A DNA stretch of 64,000 bases from Nocardioides faecalis (lineage in GTDB: Bacteria; Actinomycetota; Actinomycetes; Propionibacteriales; Nocardioidaceae): assembly GCF_018388425.1 (NCBI RefSeq), contig NZ_CP074406.1, forward strand, positions 1,922,001 through 1,986,000. The letters run 5' to 3'. Made by a program: the position numbers and the translations under genes. The notes beneath the pieces are model-generated. The model saw only the letters and a list, made by a program, of their open reading frames with translations, ran no database searches and had not been told where the DNA came from. The first letter of the stretch is position 1. Each line of letters starts with the position of its first letter. This document shows, in pieces, positions 33,746 to 41,993 of the stretch.

Positions 33746-34453
33746 ATGGAGCCACTCCTCGCCGAGCTGCGGGCACGGCTTCAAGCGCGCGGCAAGCTGC
33801 CCCCGCTGCCCGCCGGATGGGCCCACCAGTCGGCGATGCTCGGCGCCGCCGGCGTCTCGTACGGCGGCGACTTCATCGTCACCCACCTCGACACCGATCA
33901 CGCCCGGCTCCACATGGTCCTGGTCGACGTGTGCGGCCACGGACCCGCCGCGGTGCCCGCGGCCCTGCAGCTGACCGGTGCGCTGCAGAGCCTGATCGTG
34001 GCCGTGCCCGCCGACGACCTGCTGCCCGCCGCGAACCGGTACCTGCTGCGCCAGCCCTCCGACGAGAGCCTGGCCACCGCCGTGCAGGTCGACATCGACC
34101 TCGCCTCGGGCGACTACCGGATCCGCAGCGCCGGGCACCCGCCCGCGTTGCGGTGGGCGGGGGAGGAGCACGGCTGGTCGGTGGACAACGCGCGCGGCAT
34201 GGCCCTCGGCGTCGAGCCGGACCCGGAGGTCCACGACAGCAAGGGCAGGCTCGCCTCCGGGGAGGCGCTGCTGTTCTACACCGACGGCGTGGTGGAGTCG
34301 CGTGGCGTCGACATCGACGAGGGCATCGAGTGGCTGCGCGCGACCGCCTCGTCCTGCGTGCGGACCGGGTGGGACGGCGTGGCGCGCCGGATCATCGACC
34401 TGGTGCCGCGCGGCGACGACGACCGCGCCGTGCTCGTGCTGCGCCGCGACTGA
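33746..34453 (+). CDS. PP2C/SpoIIE-type serine phosphatase
   Basis: 235 residues, a bare SpoIIE/RsbU catalytic domain. Metal-binding motifs are GGDF (40-43) and DVCGHG (61-66), and a final acidic pair is in PRGDDDRAV. There is no N-terminal sensor (PAS/GAF) domain, so signal input must come from another protein. Such enzymes dephosphorylate anti-sigma antagonists in partner-switching networks. No anti-sigma gene is adjacent. Leaderless-type promoter upstream. Confidence 0.9.
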   Translation: MEPLLAELRARLQARGKLPPLPAGWAHQSAMLGAAGVSYGGDFIVTHLDTDHARLHMVLVDVCGHGPAAVPAALQLTGALQSLIVAVPADDLLPAANRYLLRQPSDESLATAVQVDIDLASGDYRIRSAGHPPALRWAGEEHGWSVDNARGMALGVEPDPEVHDSKGRLASGEALLFYTDGVVESRGVDIDEGIEWLRATASSCVRTGWDGVARRIIDLVPRGDDDRAVLVLRRD

Positions 34454-34493
34454 CCAGCGCGACCGACCAGCCCCGACTGACCAGCCGCGTGGA
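34452..34493 (+). repeat. Degenerate GACCAGC repeats
   Basis: Three GACCAGC words spaced by 8-10 nt after the phosphatase gene. Minor intergenic repeat. Confidence 0.6.
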
Positions 34494-34580
34494 ATAGACC
34501 GCGGCGACACCCGGTTGCCGATAGGTGACATGGCAACTCAGGGGTCGGGCGGCGGCCCGGCACCAGGAAAGGTGAGCTCG

Positions 34581-35675
34581 ATGTGCATCCAGATCGGCAT
34601 CTTCTCGGTCGGCGACGTCACCCCCGACCCGACCACGGGGCGCACCCCGACCGAGCACGAGCGGATCAAGGCCACCGTCGCCATCGCCCGCAAGGCCGAG
34701 GAGATCGGACTGGACGTCTTCGCCACCGGCGAGCACCACAACCCGCCGTTCATCTCCTCCAACCCGACCGCCACCTTGGCCTACGTCGGCGCGCTCACCG
34801 AGCGGATCATCCTGTCCACGGCGACGACGCTGATCACCACCACCGACCCGGTCCTGATCGCCGAGGACTACGCCAAGATCCAGCACCTCACCGACGGCCG
34901 GGTCGACCTGATGATGGGCCGCGGCAACACCGGCCCGGTCTATCCGTGGTTCGGCAAGGACATCCGCCAGGGCATCAACCTGGCGATCGAGAACTACGCC
35001 CTCCTGCGCCGGTTGTGGCGCGAGGAGGGCGTCGACTGGCAGGGCCGCTTCCGCACCCCGCTGCAGGGCTACACCTCCACCCCGCGCCCGCTCGACGGCG
35101 TACCGCCCTTCGTGTGGCACGGCTCCATCCGCAGCCCCGAGATCGCCGAGCAGGCCGCCTACTACGGCGACGGGTTCTTCCACAACCACATCTTCTGGCC
35201 TGCCGCGCACACCGCGCAGATGGTGCGGCTCTACCGCGACCGCTTCGCCCACTACGGCCACGGCACCCCCGAGCAGGCCATCGTCGGGCTCGGCGGGCAG
35301 TTCTTCATGCGCCGCAACAGCCAGGACGCGGTGCGCGAGTTCCGGCCGTACTTCGACAACGCGCCGGTCTACGGCCACGGCCCGTCGCTGGAGGACTTCA
35401 CCGCCCAGACGCCGCTGACGGTGGGCTCCCCGCAGCAGGTGCTGGAGCGCACCTTGTCGTTCCGGGAGTACGCCGGCGACTACCAGCGCCAGCTGTTCCT
35501 CATCGACCACGCCGGGCTGCCGCTCCAGACGGTGCTGGAGCAGCTCGACCTGCTCGGCGAGATCCTGCCCGACCTGCGCCGCGGCTTCGCCGAGGGTCGT
35601 GGTGCCGACGTGCCCGACGCACCCACCCACGCCTCGCTCGTCGCCGCGCCCGCTCGTGAGGAGCTCGCCCGATGA
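34581..35675 (+). CDS. LLM-class flavin monooxygenase, CE1758 family
   Basis: 364-residue bacterial luciferase-like monooxygenase. Diagnostic N-terminus MCIQIGIFSVGDVTPDP, then FATGEHHNPPF and MMGRGNTGPVYPWFGKD. Typical TIM-barrel flavin enzyme using reduced FMN and oxygen. ATG 34581 is chosen because AAGGTGAG precedes it; ATG 34530 has no such signal. Overlaps the FMN reductase gene by 4 nt; CE1758/CE1759 pairs are a known actinobacterial two-component unit of undefined substrate. Confidence 0.93.
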   Translation: MCIQIGIFSVGDVTPDPTTGRTPTEHERIKATVAIARKAEEIGLDVFATGEHHNPPFISSNPTATLAYVGALTERIILSTATTLITTTDPVLIAEDYAKIQHLTDGRVDLMMGRGNTGPVYPWFGKDIRQGINLAIENYALLRRLWREEGVDWQGRFRTPLQGYTSTPRPLDGVPPFVWHGSIRSPEIAEQAAYYGDGFFHNHIFWPAAHTAQMVRLYRDRFAHYGHGTPEQAIVGLGGQFFMRRNSQDAVREFRPYFDNAPVYGHGPSLEDFTAQTPLTVGSPQQVLERTLSFREYAGDYQRQLFLIDHAGLPLQTVLEQLDLLGEILPDLRRGFAEGRGADVPDAPTHASLVAAPAREELAR

Positions 35676-36340
35676 AGCGGGTCGTCGTCGTCTCCGCCGG
35701 GCTGTCAGTGCCCTCGAGCACCCGGCTGCTCGCCGACACGCTGGCCGCAGCCGTGACCGGAGCCGCCGCCGCCCGGGGCACCGAGGTCGAGGTGCAGCAC
35801 GTCGAGCTCCGCCCGCTGGCCCACGCGCTGGCCGACCACCTGCTCACCGGCTTCCCCAGCGACGAGCTCGCCGACGCGCTCGCCGCGGTCCGGCGTGCCG
35901 ACGCCGTGGTTGCGGTGACCCCGGTGTTCGCGGCGTCGTACTCGGGGCTGTTCAAGACGTTCGTCGACGTGCTTCCCCGCGACGTCCTGGACGGCACCCC
36001 GGTGCTCGTCGCGGCGACCGCCGGCTCGCCGCGGCACAGCCTCGTGCTCGACCACGCGCTGCGCCCGCTGTTCAGCCACCTGCACGCCGTCGTGGTGCCC
36101 ACCGGCGTCTTCGCCGCGACCGAGGACTTCGGCGACGTCCAGGCCGGGGCGCTCGACAAGCGCGTCGCCCGCGCCGCCGGCGAGCTGGCCCAGCTGCTCG
36201 GCGGCCAGGACCGCGGCCCCGTCGGTCCCGTCGACGCCGTGGACCGCGGCGAACCGGCGGGTTCGGAGGCGGACGCTTTGAGCGTGCCGGCGCCGTTCGA
36301 GCAGCTGCTGCGGGAGGCGTCGGGCGACACGGTGCGTTGA
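35672..36340 (+). CDS. LLM-partnered FMN reductase, CE1759 family
   Basis: 222-residue flavodoxin-fold NAD(P)H:FMN reductase. SAGLSVPSSTRLLADTL is the FMN phosphate loop and TPVFAASYSGLFKTFVDVLP the second flavin contact. It supplies reduced FMN to the luciferase-like partner immediately upstream (ATGA overlap). A ~40-residue C-terminal tail after the fold is variable. The pair is expected to act on a hydrophobic or organosulfur substrate by family analogy only. Confidence 0.92.
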   Translation: MKRVVVVSAGLSVPSSTRLLADTLAAAVTGAAAARGTEVEVQHVELRPLAHALADHLLTGFPSDELADALAAVRRADAVVAVTPVFAASYSGLFKTFVDVLPRDVLDGTPVLVAATAGSPRHSLVLDHALRPLFSHLHAVVVPTGVFAATEDFGDVQAGALDKRVARAAGELAQLLGGQDRGPVGPVDAVDRGEPAGSEADALSVPAPFEQLLREASGDTVR

Positions 36341-36393
36341 TCGTGACAGTGATGGTGGCACGATGAACCTCACACCGTCGTGAGAGGAGCATC

Positions 36394-37545
36394 ATGCGCC
36401 GCACCATCTTCAACGCTGAGCACGAGGACTTCCGCAAGACCCTGCGGGCGTTCATCGAGGCGGAGATCGTCCCCAACTACCAGCAGTGGTACGAGGACGG
36501 GATCTTCCCGAAGGACCTGTACCGCAAGCTCGGCGACCTGGGCGTCTTCGGCATCGAGGCGCCCGAGGAGTACGGCGGCGCCGGCATCGAGTCGTTCAAG
36601 TACGCCGTGATCCAGGCCGAGGAGGTCATGCGGGCCGGCGTCAGCTTCGGCGGCTCCGGCGTGCACGTCGGGCTGTGCCTGCCGTACCTGACGAAGTTCG
36701 GCACCCCCGAGCAGCTCGAGCGCTGGATGCCCGGCTTCATCAGCGGCGAGACGATGTTCGCGATCGCGATGACCGAGCCCGGCACCGGCTCCGACCTGGC
36801 CGGCATGCGCACCACCGCCCGCAAGGACGGCGACAGCTACATCCTCAACGGCTCGAAGACGTTCATCACCGGCGGCGTGAACGCCGACCGCGTCATCGTC
36901 TGCGCCCGCACCGCGCCGCCGCGCGAGGACGACCGCCGCTTCGGCATCTCGCTGTTCGTGGTCGACACCTCCTCGCCCGGCTGGGAGGTCGGCCGCAAGC
37001 TGGACAAGATGGGCCTGCGCACCTCCGACACCGCCGAGCTGTCGTTCACCGACGTGCGGATCCCCGCCGAGGACCTGCTCGGCGAGGAGAACCAGGGGTT
37101 CAGCTACCTCGGCCAGAACCTCGTCGGCGAGCGGCTCGGCATCGCCGTCGACGCCTACGCCCAGGCGGCCGCGGCCGTGCAGTTCGCCGTCGAGTACACC
37201 AAGCAGCGCCAGGTGTTCGGCACCACCGTCGCCTCGTTCCAGAACACCAAGTTCGAGCTCGCCGCCTGTCAGGCCGAGGTCGACGCCGCCCAGGCGGTCG
37301 TGGACCGCGCGGTCGAGGCCTACGACAACGGCGACCTGACGCCGGCCGACGCCGCGTCCGCGAAGCTGTTCTGCACCGAGGTCGCCGGCCGGGTCACCGA
37401 CCGCTGCCTGCAGCTGCACGGCGGCTACGGCTACATGAACGAGTACCCGATCGCCCGGCTCTACGCCGACACCCGGGTCACCCGCATCTACGGCGGGACG
37501 TCCGAGGTGATGAAGCTGATCATCGCCAAGAACATGGGTCTCTGA
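36394..37545 (+). CDS. Acyl-CoA dehydrogenase (long-chain type)
   Basis: 383-residue FAD enzyme for the first beta-oxidation step. FAD/substrate motif MTEPGTGSDLAGM (~127-139), KTFITGG, and C-terminal LHGGYGYMNEYPIARLYAD. The short-chain catalytic Glu motif YEGT is YGGT here, so the catalytic base is probably the alternative helix-G glutamate used by long-chain and isovaleryl enzymes. GAGAGGAG Shine-Dalgarno 4 nt before ATG 36394. Followed by a perfect 36-bp palindrome. Confidence 0.94.
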   Translation: MRRTIFNAEHEDFRKTLRAFIEAEIVPNYQQWYEDGIFPKDLYRKLGDLGVFGIEAPEEYGGAGIESFKYAVIQAEEVMRAGVSFGGSGVHVGLCLPYLTKFGTPEQLERWMPGFISGETMFAIAMTEPGTGSDLAGMRTTARKDGDSYILNGSKTFITGGVNADRVIVCARTAPPREDDRRFGISLFVVDTSSPGWEVGRKLDKMGLRTSDTAELSFTDVRIPAEDLLGEENQGFSYLGQNLVGERLGIAVDAYAQAAAAVQFAVEYTKQRQVFGTTVASFQNTKFELAACQAEVDAAQAVVDRAVEAYDNGDLTPADAASAKLFCTEVAGRVTDRCLQLHGGYGYMNEYPIARLYADTRVTRIYGGTSEVMKLIIAKNMGL

Positions 37546-37553
37546 GGTCCCCG

Positions 37554-37589
37554 GTGCAGGAATCCCCGGTCGACCGGGGATTCCTGCAC
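37554..37589. terminator. Perfect 36-bp palindrome (bidirectional terminator candidate)
   Basis: 16-bp arms GTGCAGGAATCCCCGG and its inverse around TCGA, 8 nt after the acyl-CoA dehydrogenase stop. There is no T-tract on either side. It lies between convergent genes and is probably a U-less terminator or mRNA-stabilising hairpin. Confidence 0.7.
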
Positions 37590-37629
37590 GGATCGGGGTT
37601 CCAACCCCCGAAAAGCGCAAGGAAACCTC

Positions 37630-37684
37630 CGCCTGCCCGGTCCCGGTCGGTATCAGGAGCAGGCGGTACGGCGCCGGGACCGGG
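37630..37684. other. Two interlocking inverted repeats (alternative stems)
   Basis: CGCCTGC (37630-37636) pairs with GCAGGCG (37659-37665). CCCGGTCCCGG (37636-37646) pairs with CCGGGACCGGG (37674-37684). The stems cross, so they are mutually exclusive or form a pseudoknot. Likely part of the terminator region before the convergent PEBP gene. Confidence 0.5.
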
Positions 37685-37696
37685 CGCGGGAAGGTC

Positions 37697-38224
37697 TCAG
37701 TGCTGGTAGGTGCCGTGCAGGATCGCGCGCCCCAGCGTCTTGAACGCGAGGTTGAACGACACCACGGCCGGTGAGGCGTCGGAGTCGACGCCGAGCGTCT
37801 CCTCCCGTACGGCGTGCACGACGAAGTAGTAGCGGTGCACCTGGTCGCCCTCGGGCGGCGCGGCGCCCATGAACGCCTTGGCGCCGCCGTCGTTGCGGCA
37901 CATGAACGCGTTGCCCGGCAGGGAGGCGCCCTCCGCGCCCGCGCCGGCGTCCAGCGAGGTGACGTCGGCGGGCAGGTCGACGAGGACCCAGTGCCAGAAG
38001 CCGCTCGGCGTCGGCGCGTCCGGGTCGAAGCAGGTGACCGTGAACGACTTGGTGCCCTCCGGGGCGTCCGCCCACGACAGCTGCGGCGAGGTGTTGCCGG
38101 CAGCGGCGACCTGGGCGTCGGACAGCGGTGCGCCGTCGGTGACGTCCGTGCTGGTCACGGTGAACGACGGCACCGGGGGCAGCAGGTCGTAGGGGTTGGG
38201 GCTCACGGGGCGTTCGAGGCTCAT
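37697..38224 (-). CDS. YbhB/YbcL-family (PEBP) protein
   Basis: 175-residue phosphatidylethanolamine-binding-like protein. Family motifs: [35 protein letters not shown], with the DPDAP ligand loop, and a late [10 protein letters not shown]. Bacterial members bind small anions or modulate kinases; the actual role is rarely known. No signal peptide, so cytosolic. Start ATG 38224 is fixed by TAGTTT 7 nt upstream. Confidence 0.9.
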   Translation of the reverse strand: MSLERPVSPNPYDLLPPVPSFTVTSTDVTDGAPLSDAQVAAAGNTSPQLSWADAPEGTKSFTVTCFDPDAPTPSGFWHWVLVDLPADVTSLDAGAGAEGASLPGNAFMCRNDGGAKAFMGAAPPEGDQVHRYYFVVHAVREETLGVDSDASPAVVSFNLAFKTLGRAILHGTYQH

Positions 38225-38231
38225 GTCACGA

Positions 38232-38286
38232 AAACTAGCCCGCTGGGTGAACGCTGTCAGCGTCGTACGACGCCGCCCGCGACAAT
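38232..38286. promoter_or_regulatory. Divergent -10 elements for PEBP and siroheme synthase
   Basis: Minus-strand TAGTTT (38232-38237) is 7 nt before ATG 38224. Plus-strand GACAAT (38281-38286) is 7 nt before GTG 38294, a weaker match that lacks the first T. Confidence 0.5.
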
Positions 38287-38293
38287 GGCGCGC

Positions 38294-39514
38294 GTGAACG
38301 ACTTCCCGCCGTACCCCTCGGGTCTGCGTCTAGCCGGACGGCGTGTCGTCGTGGTCGGCGGTGGCCACGTCGCCCAGCGGCGGGTGCCGCAGCTGATCGC
38401 CGTCGGTGCGGACGTGCTGGTCGTCTCTCCGGTGGTGACGCCGGCGATCGAGGGGCTGGTGGGCTCGGGTGAGATCACCTGGCGCCGCGGGGAGTTCGCG
38501 GACTCCGACCTGGACGGCGCCTGGTACGTCATGGCCGTCACCGACGACGCCGACGTCAACGACCGGGTCTCGGTGCTGTGCGAGCAGCAGCGGATCTTCT
38601 GCGTGCGCTCCGACGACGCGACCAAGGGCACGGCCTGGACCCCGGCCGTGGGCCGCGAGGCCGGCATCACCGTCGCCGTGGTCGGCAACCGCGACCCGCG
38701 CCGCTCGGCCTCGGTGCGCGACGACATCGTCGCCGGGCTGCGTGAGGGCACCATCGCCGCGCCACACCACCGCGACCGCACGCCGGGCGTGACGCTGGTC
38801 GGCGGCGGTCCCGGCGACCCCGACCTGATCCCGATCGCGGGCCGCAAGGCGCTGATGTCCGCCGACGTGGTCGTCGCGGACCGGCTGGCCCCGCGCGAGC
38901 TGCTCGGCGACCTGCCCGCGGACGTGGAGCTCATCGACGTGGCGAAGCTGCCCCGCGGCCGCTCGGCGCAGCAGGAGGAGATCAACCGGGTGATCGTCGA
39001 GCGGGCCCTGGCCGGCAAGCGCGTGGTCCGGTTCAAGGGCGGCGACAGCTTCGTCTTCGGCCGCGGCTTCGAGGAGGTCATCGCCTGCCGGGAGGCCGGT
39101 GTGCCGGTCACCGTCGTGCCCGGCCTGACCTCCCCGGTCTCGGTGCCCGGCATCGCCGGCATCCCGGTCACCCACCGCGGCATCACCCACGAGTTCACCG
39201 TCGTCTCCGGCCACCTGCCGCCAGGCCACCCCGAGGCGCTGGTCGACTACGACGCGCTGGCCCGGATGCAGGGCACCGTGGTGGTCATGATGGGCGTGCA
39301 GAACGCGCCCGCGATCGCCCAGGCGCTCATCGCCGGCGGCCGGAGCGCCGCGACCCCGGTCGCCGTGATCTGCGACGGCACGATGCCGACGCAGCGCACC
39401 GTGCTGGCGACGCTGGGCACACTGGCCGAGCGCCTGGTCGCCGAGGACGTGAAGCCTCCGGCGATCATCGTGATCGGCGAGGTCGTCGCCGTCGCCCACC
39501 CCGACGCCTTCTGA
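38294..39514 (+). CDS. cysG: Siroheme synthase: precorrin-2 dehydrogenase fused to uroporphyrinogen-III methyltransferase
   Basis: 406 residues from GTG 38294 (ATG 38285 overlaps the putative -10). Residues ~1-155 form the NAD-dependent precorrin-2 dehydrogenase/ferrochelatase module ([17 protein letters not shown]); ~165-406 form the SAM-dependent SUMT ([37 protein letters not shown]). It makes siroheme for sulfite or nitrite reductase, or precorrin-2 for cobalamin. Whether the N-terminal part retains ferrochelatase activity is unclear. Ends 11 nt before the methyltransferase gene. Confidence 0.93.
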   Translation: MNDFPPYPSGLRLAGRRVVVVGGGHVAQRRVPQLIAVGADVLVVSPVVTPAIEGLVGSGEITWRRGEFADSDLDGAWYVMAVTDDADVNDRVSVLCEQQRIFCVRSDDATKGTAWTPAVGREAGITVAVVGNRDPRRSASVRDDIVAGLREGTIAAPHHRDRTPGVTLVGGGPGDPDLIPIAGRKALMSADVVVADRLAPRELLGDLPADVELIDVAKLPRGRSAQQEEINRVIVERALAGKRVVRFKGGDSFVFGRGFEEVIACREAGVPVTVVPGLTSPVSVPGIAGIPVTHRGITHEFTVVSGHLPPGHPEALVDYDALARMQGTVVVMMGVQNAPAIAQALIAGGRSAATPVAVICDGTMPTQRTVLATLGTLAERLVAEDVKPPAIIVIGEVVAVAHPDAF

Positions 39515-39525
39515 AGGAGCACGAC

Positions 39526-40329
39526 GTGGCCCAGCTCGTCGAGATCGACGACGCCGCGGACCCGCGGCTGGCCGACTACCGCGACCTGCGCGACGTCGAG
39601 CTGCGCAAGCACCTCGAGGCCACCCACGGCCTGTTCCTCGCCGAGGGCGAGAAGGTCGTACGACGCGCGGTGGAGGCCGGCCACACGCCGCGCTCCTTCC
39701 TCATGGCGCCGCGCTGGCTCGACGGGCTGGCGGACGTGCTGGAGCGCTCGGAGGCGCCCTGCTACGTCGTCTCCGAGGCCCTGGCCGAGCAGGTCACCGG
39801 CTTCCACGTGCACCGCGGCGCACTCGCCTCGCTGGAGCGGCGCCCGCTGCCGAGCCTGGACGAGGTGCTCGCCGGCGCGCGGTCGGTGCTGGTGCTGGAG
39901 GACCTCGTCGACCACACCAACGTCGGCGCCATCCTGCGCAGCGGCGCAGCGCTCGGCTTCGACGCGGTGCTGCTCGCACCGCGCTGCGCCGACCCGCTCT
40001 ACCGCCGTGCGATCAAGGTGGCGATGGGCGCGGTGTTCTCCCTGCCCTGGACCCGCCTGCCCGACTGGTACGACGCGCTGGTCGACCTGGGGGAGCGCGG
40101 CTTCACCACGGTGGCGCTGACCCTGGCCGAGGACGCGGTGCCGATCGAGGAGGCGGTGCGCGGGCTGGACAAGGTGGCGCTCGTGCTGGGCTCGGAGGGC
40201 CACGGTCTCTCCGCGCGCTGGGAGCAGAGCGCGGCCAAGCGCGCGATCATCCCGATGGCAGCCGGCATCGACTCCCTCAACGTGGCGGCCGCGACGGCGG
40301 TGGCCTGCTACGTCACCGCGCGGCGCTGA
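39526..40329 (+). CDS. TrmH/SpoU-family RNA 2'-O-methyltransferase
   Basis: 267 residues. An N-terminal substrate-binding region is followed by a SPOUT domain with the knot motifs EDLVDHTNVGAILRSGAALG, LVLGSEGHGLS and a C-terminal IPMAAGIDSLNVAAATAV. Methylates a ribose in tRNA or rRNA; which position is not predictable. GTG 39526 has AAGGAG overlapping the previous stop. Overlaps the convergent hydrolase gene by 17 bp. Confidence 0.92.
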   Translation: MAQLVEIDDAADPRLADYRDLRDVELRKHLEATHGLFLAEGEKVVRRAVEAGHTPRSFLMAPRWLDGLADVLERSEAPCYVVSEALAEQVTGFHVHRGALASLERRPLPSLDEVLAGARSVLVLEDLVDHTNVGAILRSGAALGFDAVLLAPRCADPLYRRAIKVAMGAVFSLPWTRLPDWYDALVDLGERGFTTVALTLAEDAVPIEEAVRGLDKVALVLGSEGHGLSARWEQSAAKRAIIPMAAGIDSLNVAAATAVACYVTARR

Positions 40330-41236
40330 GGAGCCGCGCGAACCGGGCGATGGTGTCGTCGATCGCCTGCTGGCAGGCCGGCGACCAGGTACCCATGTCG
40401 AAGAAGCCGTGGATCAGCCCGGGGTAGGTGACCAGGTCCACGGTGACGCCGGCCTCGGCCAGGGCGTGCGCGTAGGCGTTGCCCTCGTCGCGCAGCGGGT
40501 CGAGCTCGGCAGTGACCACGACCGCCGGCGGCAGGCCGTCGAGCTTGCCGCGCAGCGGGGAGATCGTGGGCTCGGCGAGGTCGGTGCCGGGCGGCGCGTA
40601 GTGGTCGATGAACCAGCCCAGCGTCGGGGTGTCGAGGAAGAACCCGGAGCCGTTCTCGGTGCGTGAGGGGTACTCGCCCAGCACGTCGGTGGCGGGGTAG
40701 ACCAGCAGCTGGGCGGCGATGCCGTCGACGTGCTGGCTCGCCACCGCAGCCAGGTTGCCGCCCGCGGAGTCGCCGGCGACGCCGAGCACGTCGCCGCCGC
40801 CGAGCTCGCCCAGGCGGCCGCGGACGTCGGTCACGGCCGCGATGGCGTCCTGCGCCGCGGCGGGGTACGGCGCCTCGGGGGCCAGGCGGTAGTCCACGGA
40901 GACGACCACGGCGTCCAGCCCGGCGCACAGCGCCCGTGCCATGCCCTCGTGGGTGTCGAGGTCGCCGACGACGTACCCGCCGCCGTGCAGCAGCACGACG
41001 GTCGCCCGGGCGGCGTCCTCGCCGACGGGGCGGTAGACCCGCGCCGGCAGCTCGCCCGCGCCGCCCGCGACGGTCGTCTCCTCGACCGAGGCGACCTCAG
41101 GCAGCGAGGCGGGGTCACGGCTCTCGACGGTGAGCCGGCGGAAGGACGCTCGGGCCTCGACCGGCGAGAGGGTGTGCATGGGGATGCCGGCGTCGATCAG
41201 CGCCAGCAGCGGGGCGAGCTCAGGGTGCAGGGGCAT
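40313..41236 (-). CDS. HSL-family alpha/beta hydrolase (esterase/lipase)
   Basis: 307 residues of the hormone-sensitive-lipase family: oxyanion LLHGGGYVVGDLDTHE, nucleophile elbow GDSAGGN (~Ser155), catalytic Asp in ELDPLRDEG and His in LIHGFFDM. No signal peptide. Probably cleaves short or medium acyl esters. Start ATG 41236 fixed by TAGGTT 6 nt upstream. Confidence 0.94.
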   Translation of the reverse strand: MPLHPELAPLLALIDAGIPMHTLSPVEARASFRRLTVESRDPASLPEVASVEETTVAGGAGELPARVYRPVGEDAARATVVLLHGGGYVVGDLDTHEGMARALCAGLDAVVVSVDYRLAPEAPYPAAAQDAIAAVTDVRGRLGELGGGDVLGVAGDSAGGNLAAVASQHVDGIAAQLLVYPATDVLGEYPSRTENGSGFFLDTPTLGWFIDHYAPPGTDLAEPTISPLRGKLDGLPPAVVVTAELDPLRDEGNAYAHALAEAGVTVDLVTYPGLIHGFFDMGTWSPACQQAIDDTIARFARLLSAAR

Positions 41237-41242
41237 CCTGGC

Positions 41243-41248
41243 AACCTA
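41243..41248 (-). promoter_or_regulatory. -10 element TAGGTT of the HSL-family hydrolase gene
   Basis: Minus-strand TAGGTT, 6 nt before ATG 41236; leaderless geometry. Confidence 0.6.
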
Positions 41249-41263
41249 GCCGCCGCGGCAGCC

Positions 41264-41899
41264 TCAGGTGGGCCACTCCGGCGGATAGTCGCCCACCGCG
41301 GAGTCGTGCTGCTTGCGCAGCTTCTTCATCAGCTTCGCCGAGACCCGGTCGCCGAAGACGGTGCCGACGGTGTGGTCGGTCTCGTGCTGCAGGCAGCGGG
41401 CGAGCAGCCCGTCTCCCTCGAACCGGACCGGCTGCCCGTCGAGGCCCTGGCCCTCGACCGCGGCGTAGTCGGGTCGCGCGCAGTCGACGAACGCACCGGG
41501 GTAGGACAGGCAGCCCTCGAGGTCCTCGTCCAGCACCCGCTCGCGGCCCTCGGGCACGGTGAGCCGCGGGTTGCACACCACGCCGACGGTGCGTCGCCCG
41601 GAGGCATCCGGGCAGTCGAAGACGAACATCGCGACGTCCTCGCCGATCTGGCAGGCGGCCAGGCCGACGCCGTCCGCGGCGTACATCGTCGCCACCATGT
41701 CCGCGGCGAGCGCGCGCAGGTCGTCGTCGAAGGAGGTGACCTGCTGCTGGGCGCGATGCATCACCGGCGTGCCCCACCGGGTCATCGGGCGCACGCTGCC
41801 ACCGCGGGGCAGGGGCCCGTACGGCGCGTGGACCTCGTCCGGGCCGGTCTCCTTCCCGGAGTCCTGCGGGGAGTCCTGCGGAGAGGTGCCGGTGCTCAT
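41264..41899 (-). CDS. def: Peptide deformylase
   Basis: 211 residues with all three PDF motifs: GVGLAACQ, EGCLSYPG (metal Cys) and QHETDH (two metal His and the catalytic Glu). Removes the N-formyl group from nascent proteins. The first ~35 residues are a Ser/Asp/Pro-rich leader. ATG 41899 is preferred because TAGGAT sits 7 nt upstream; the in-frame ATG 41908 overlaps that hexamer. Divergent from the acyl-CoA dehydrogenase pair. Confidence 0.95.
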   Translation of the reverse strand: MSTGTSPQDSPQDSGKETGPDEVHAPYGPLPRGGSVRPMTRWGTPVMHRAQQQVTSFDDDLRALAADMVATMYAADGVGLAACQIGEDVAMFVFDCPDASGRRTVGVVCNPRLTVPEGRERVLDEDLEGCLSYPGAFVDCARPDYAAVEGQGLDGQPVRFEGDGLLARCLQHETDHTVGTVFGDRVSAKLMKKLRKQHDSAVGDYPPEWPT

Positions 41900-41906
41900 G
41901 GCGCCC

Positions 41907-41986
41907 ATCCTAGGAAGCGGTGCTCGGTCCACCTGCCGAGAGGTGCCGCACGGGGTGTAGCGCAATGTGTAACTCAGAGTTACATT
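41907..41986. promoter_or_regulatory. Divergent -10 elements for def and the acyl-CoA dehydrogenase pair
   Basis: Minus-strand TAGGAT (41907-41912) is 7 nt before ATG 41899. Plus-strand TACATT (41981-41986) is 7 nt before ATG 41994 and overlaps an operator-like dyad. Confidence 0.62.
41968..41984. promoter_or_regulatory. Perfect 8-1-8 operator dyad overlapping the -10 of the fadE pair
   Basis: TGTAACTC-A-GAGTTACA, 17 bp, both arms exact. It covers the first bases of the -10 TACATT, so a bound protein would block initiation. Form and position fit a TetR-type repressor responding to acyl-CoA. The spacing differs from the KstR site TnnAACnnGTTnnA. Confidence 0.65.
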
Positions 41987-41993
41987 GAGCGCC

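Noticed and set aside
41968..41984. KstR (cholesterol regulon) binding site
   Set aside because: The dyad has AAC and GTT half-sites 5 bp apart, not the 2-bp spacing of the TnnAACnnGTTnnA consensus.
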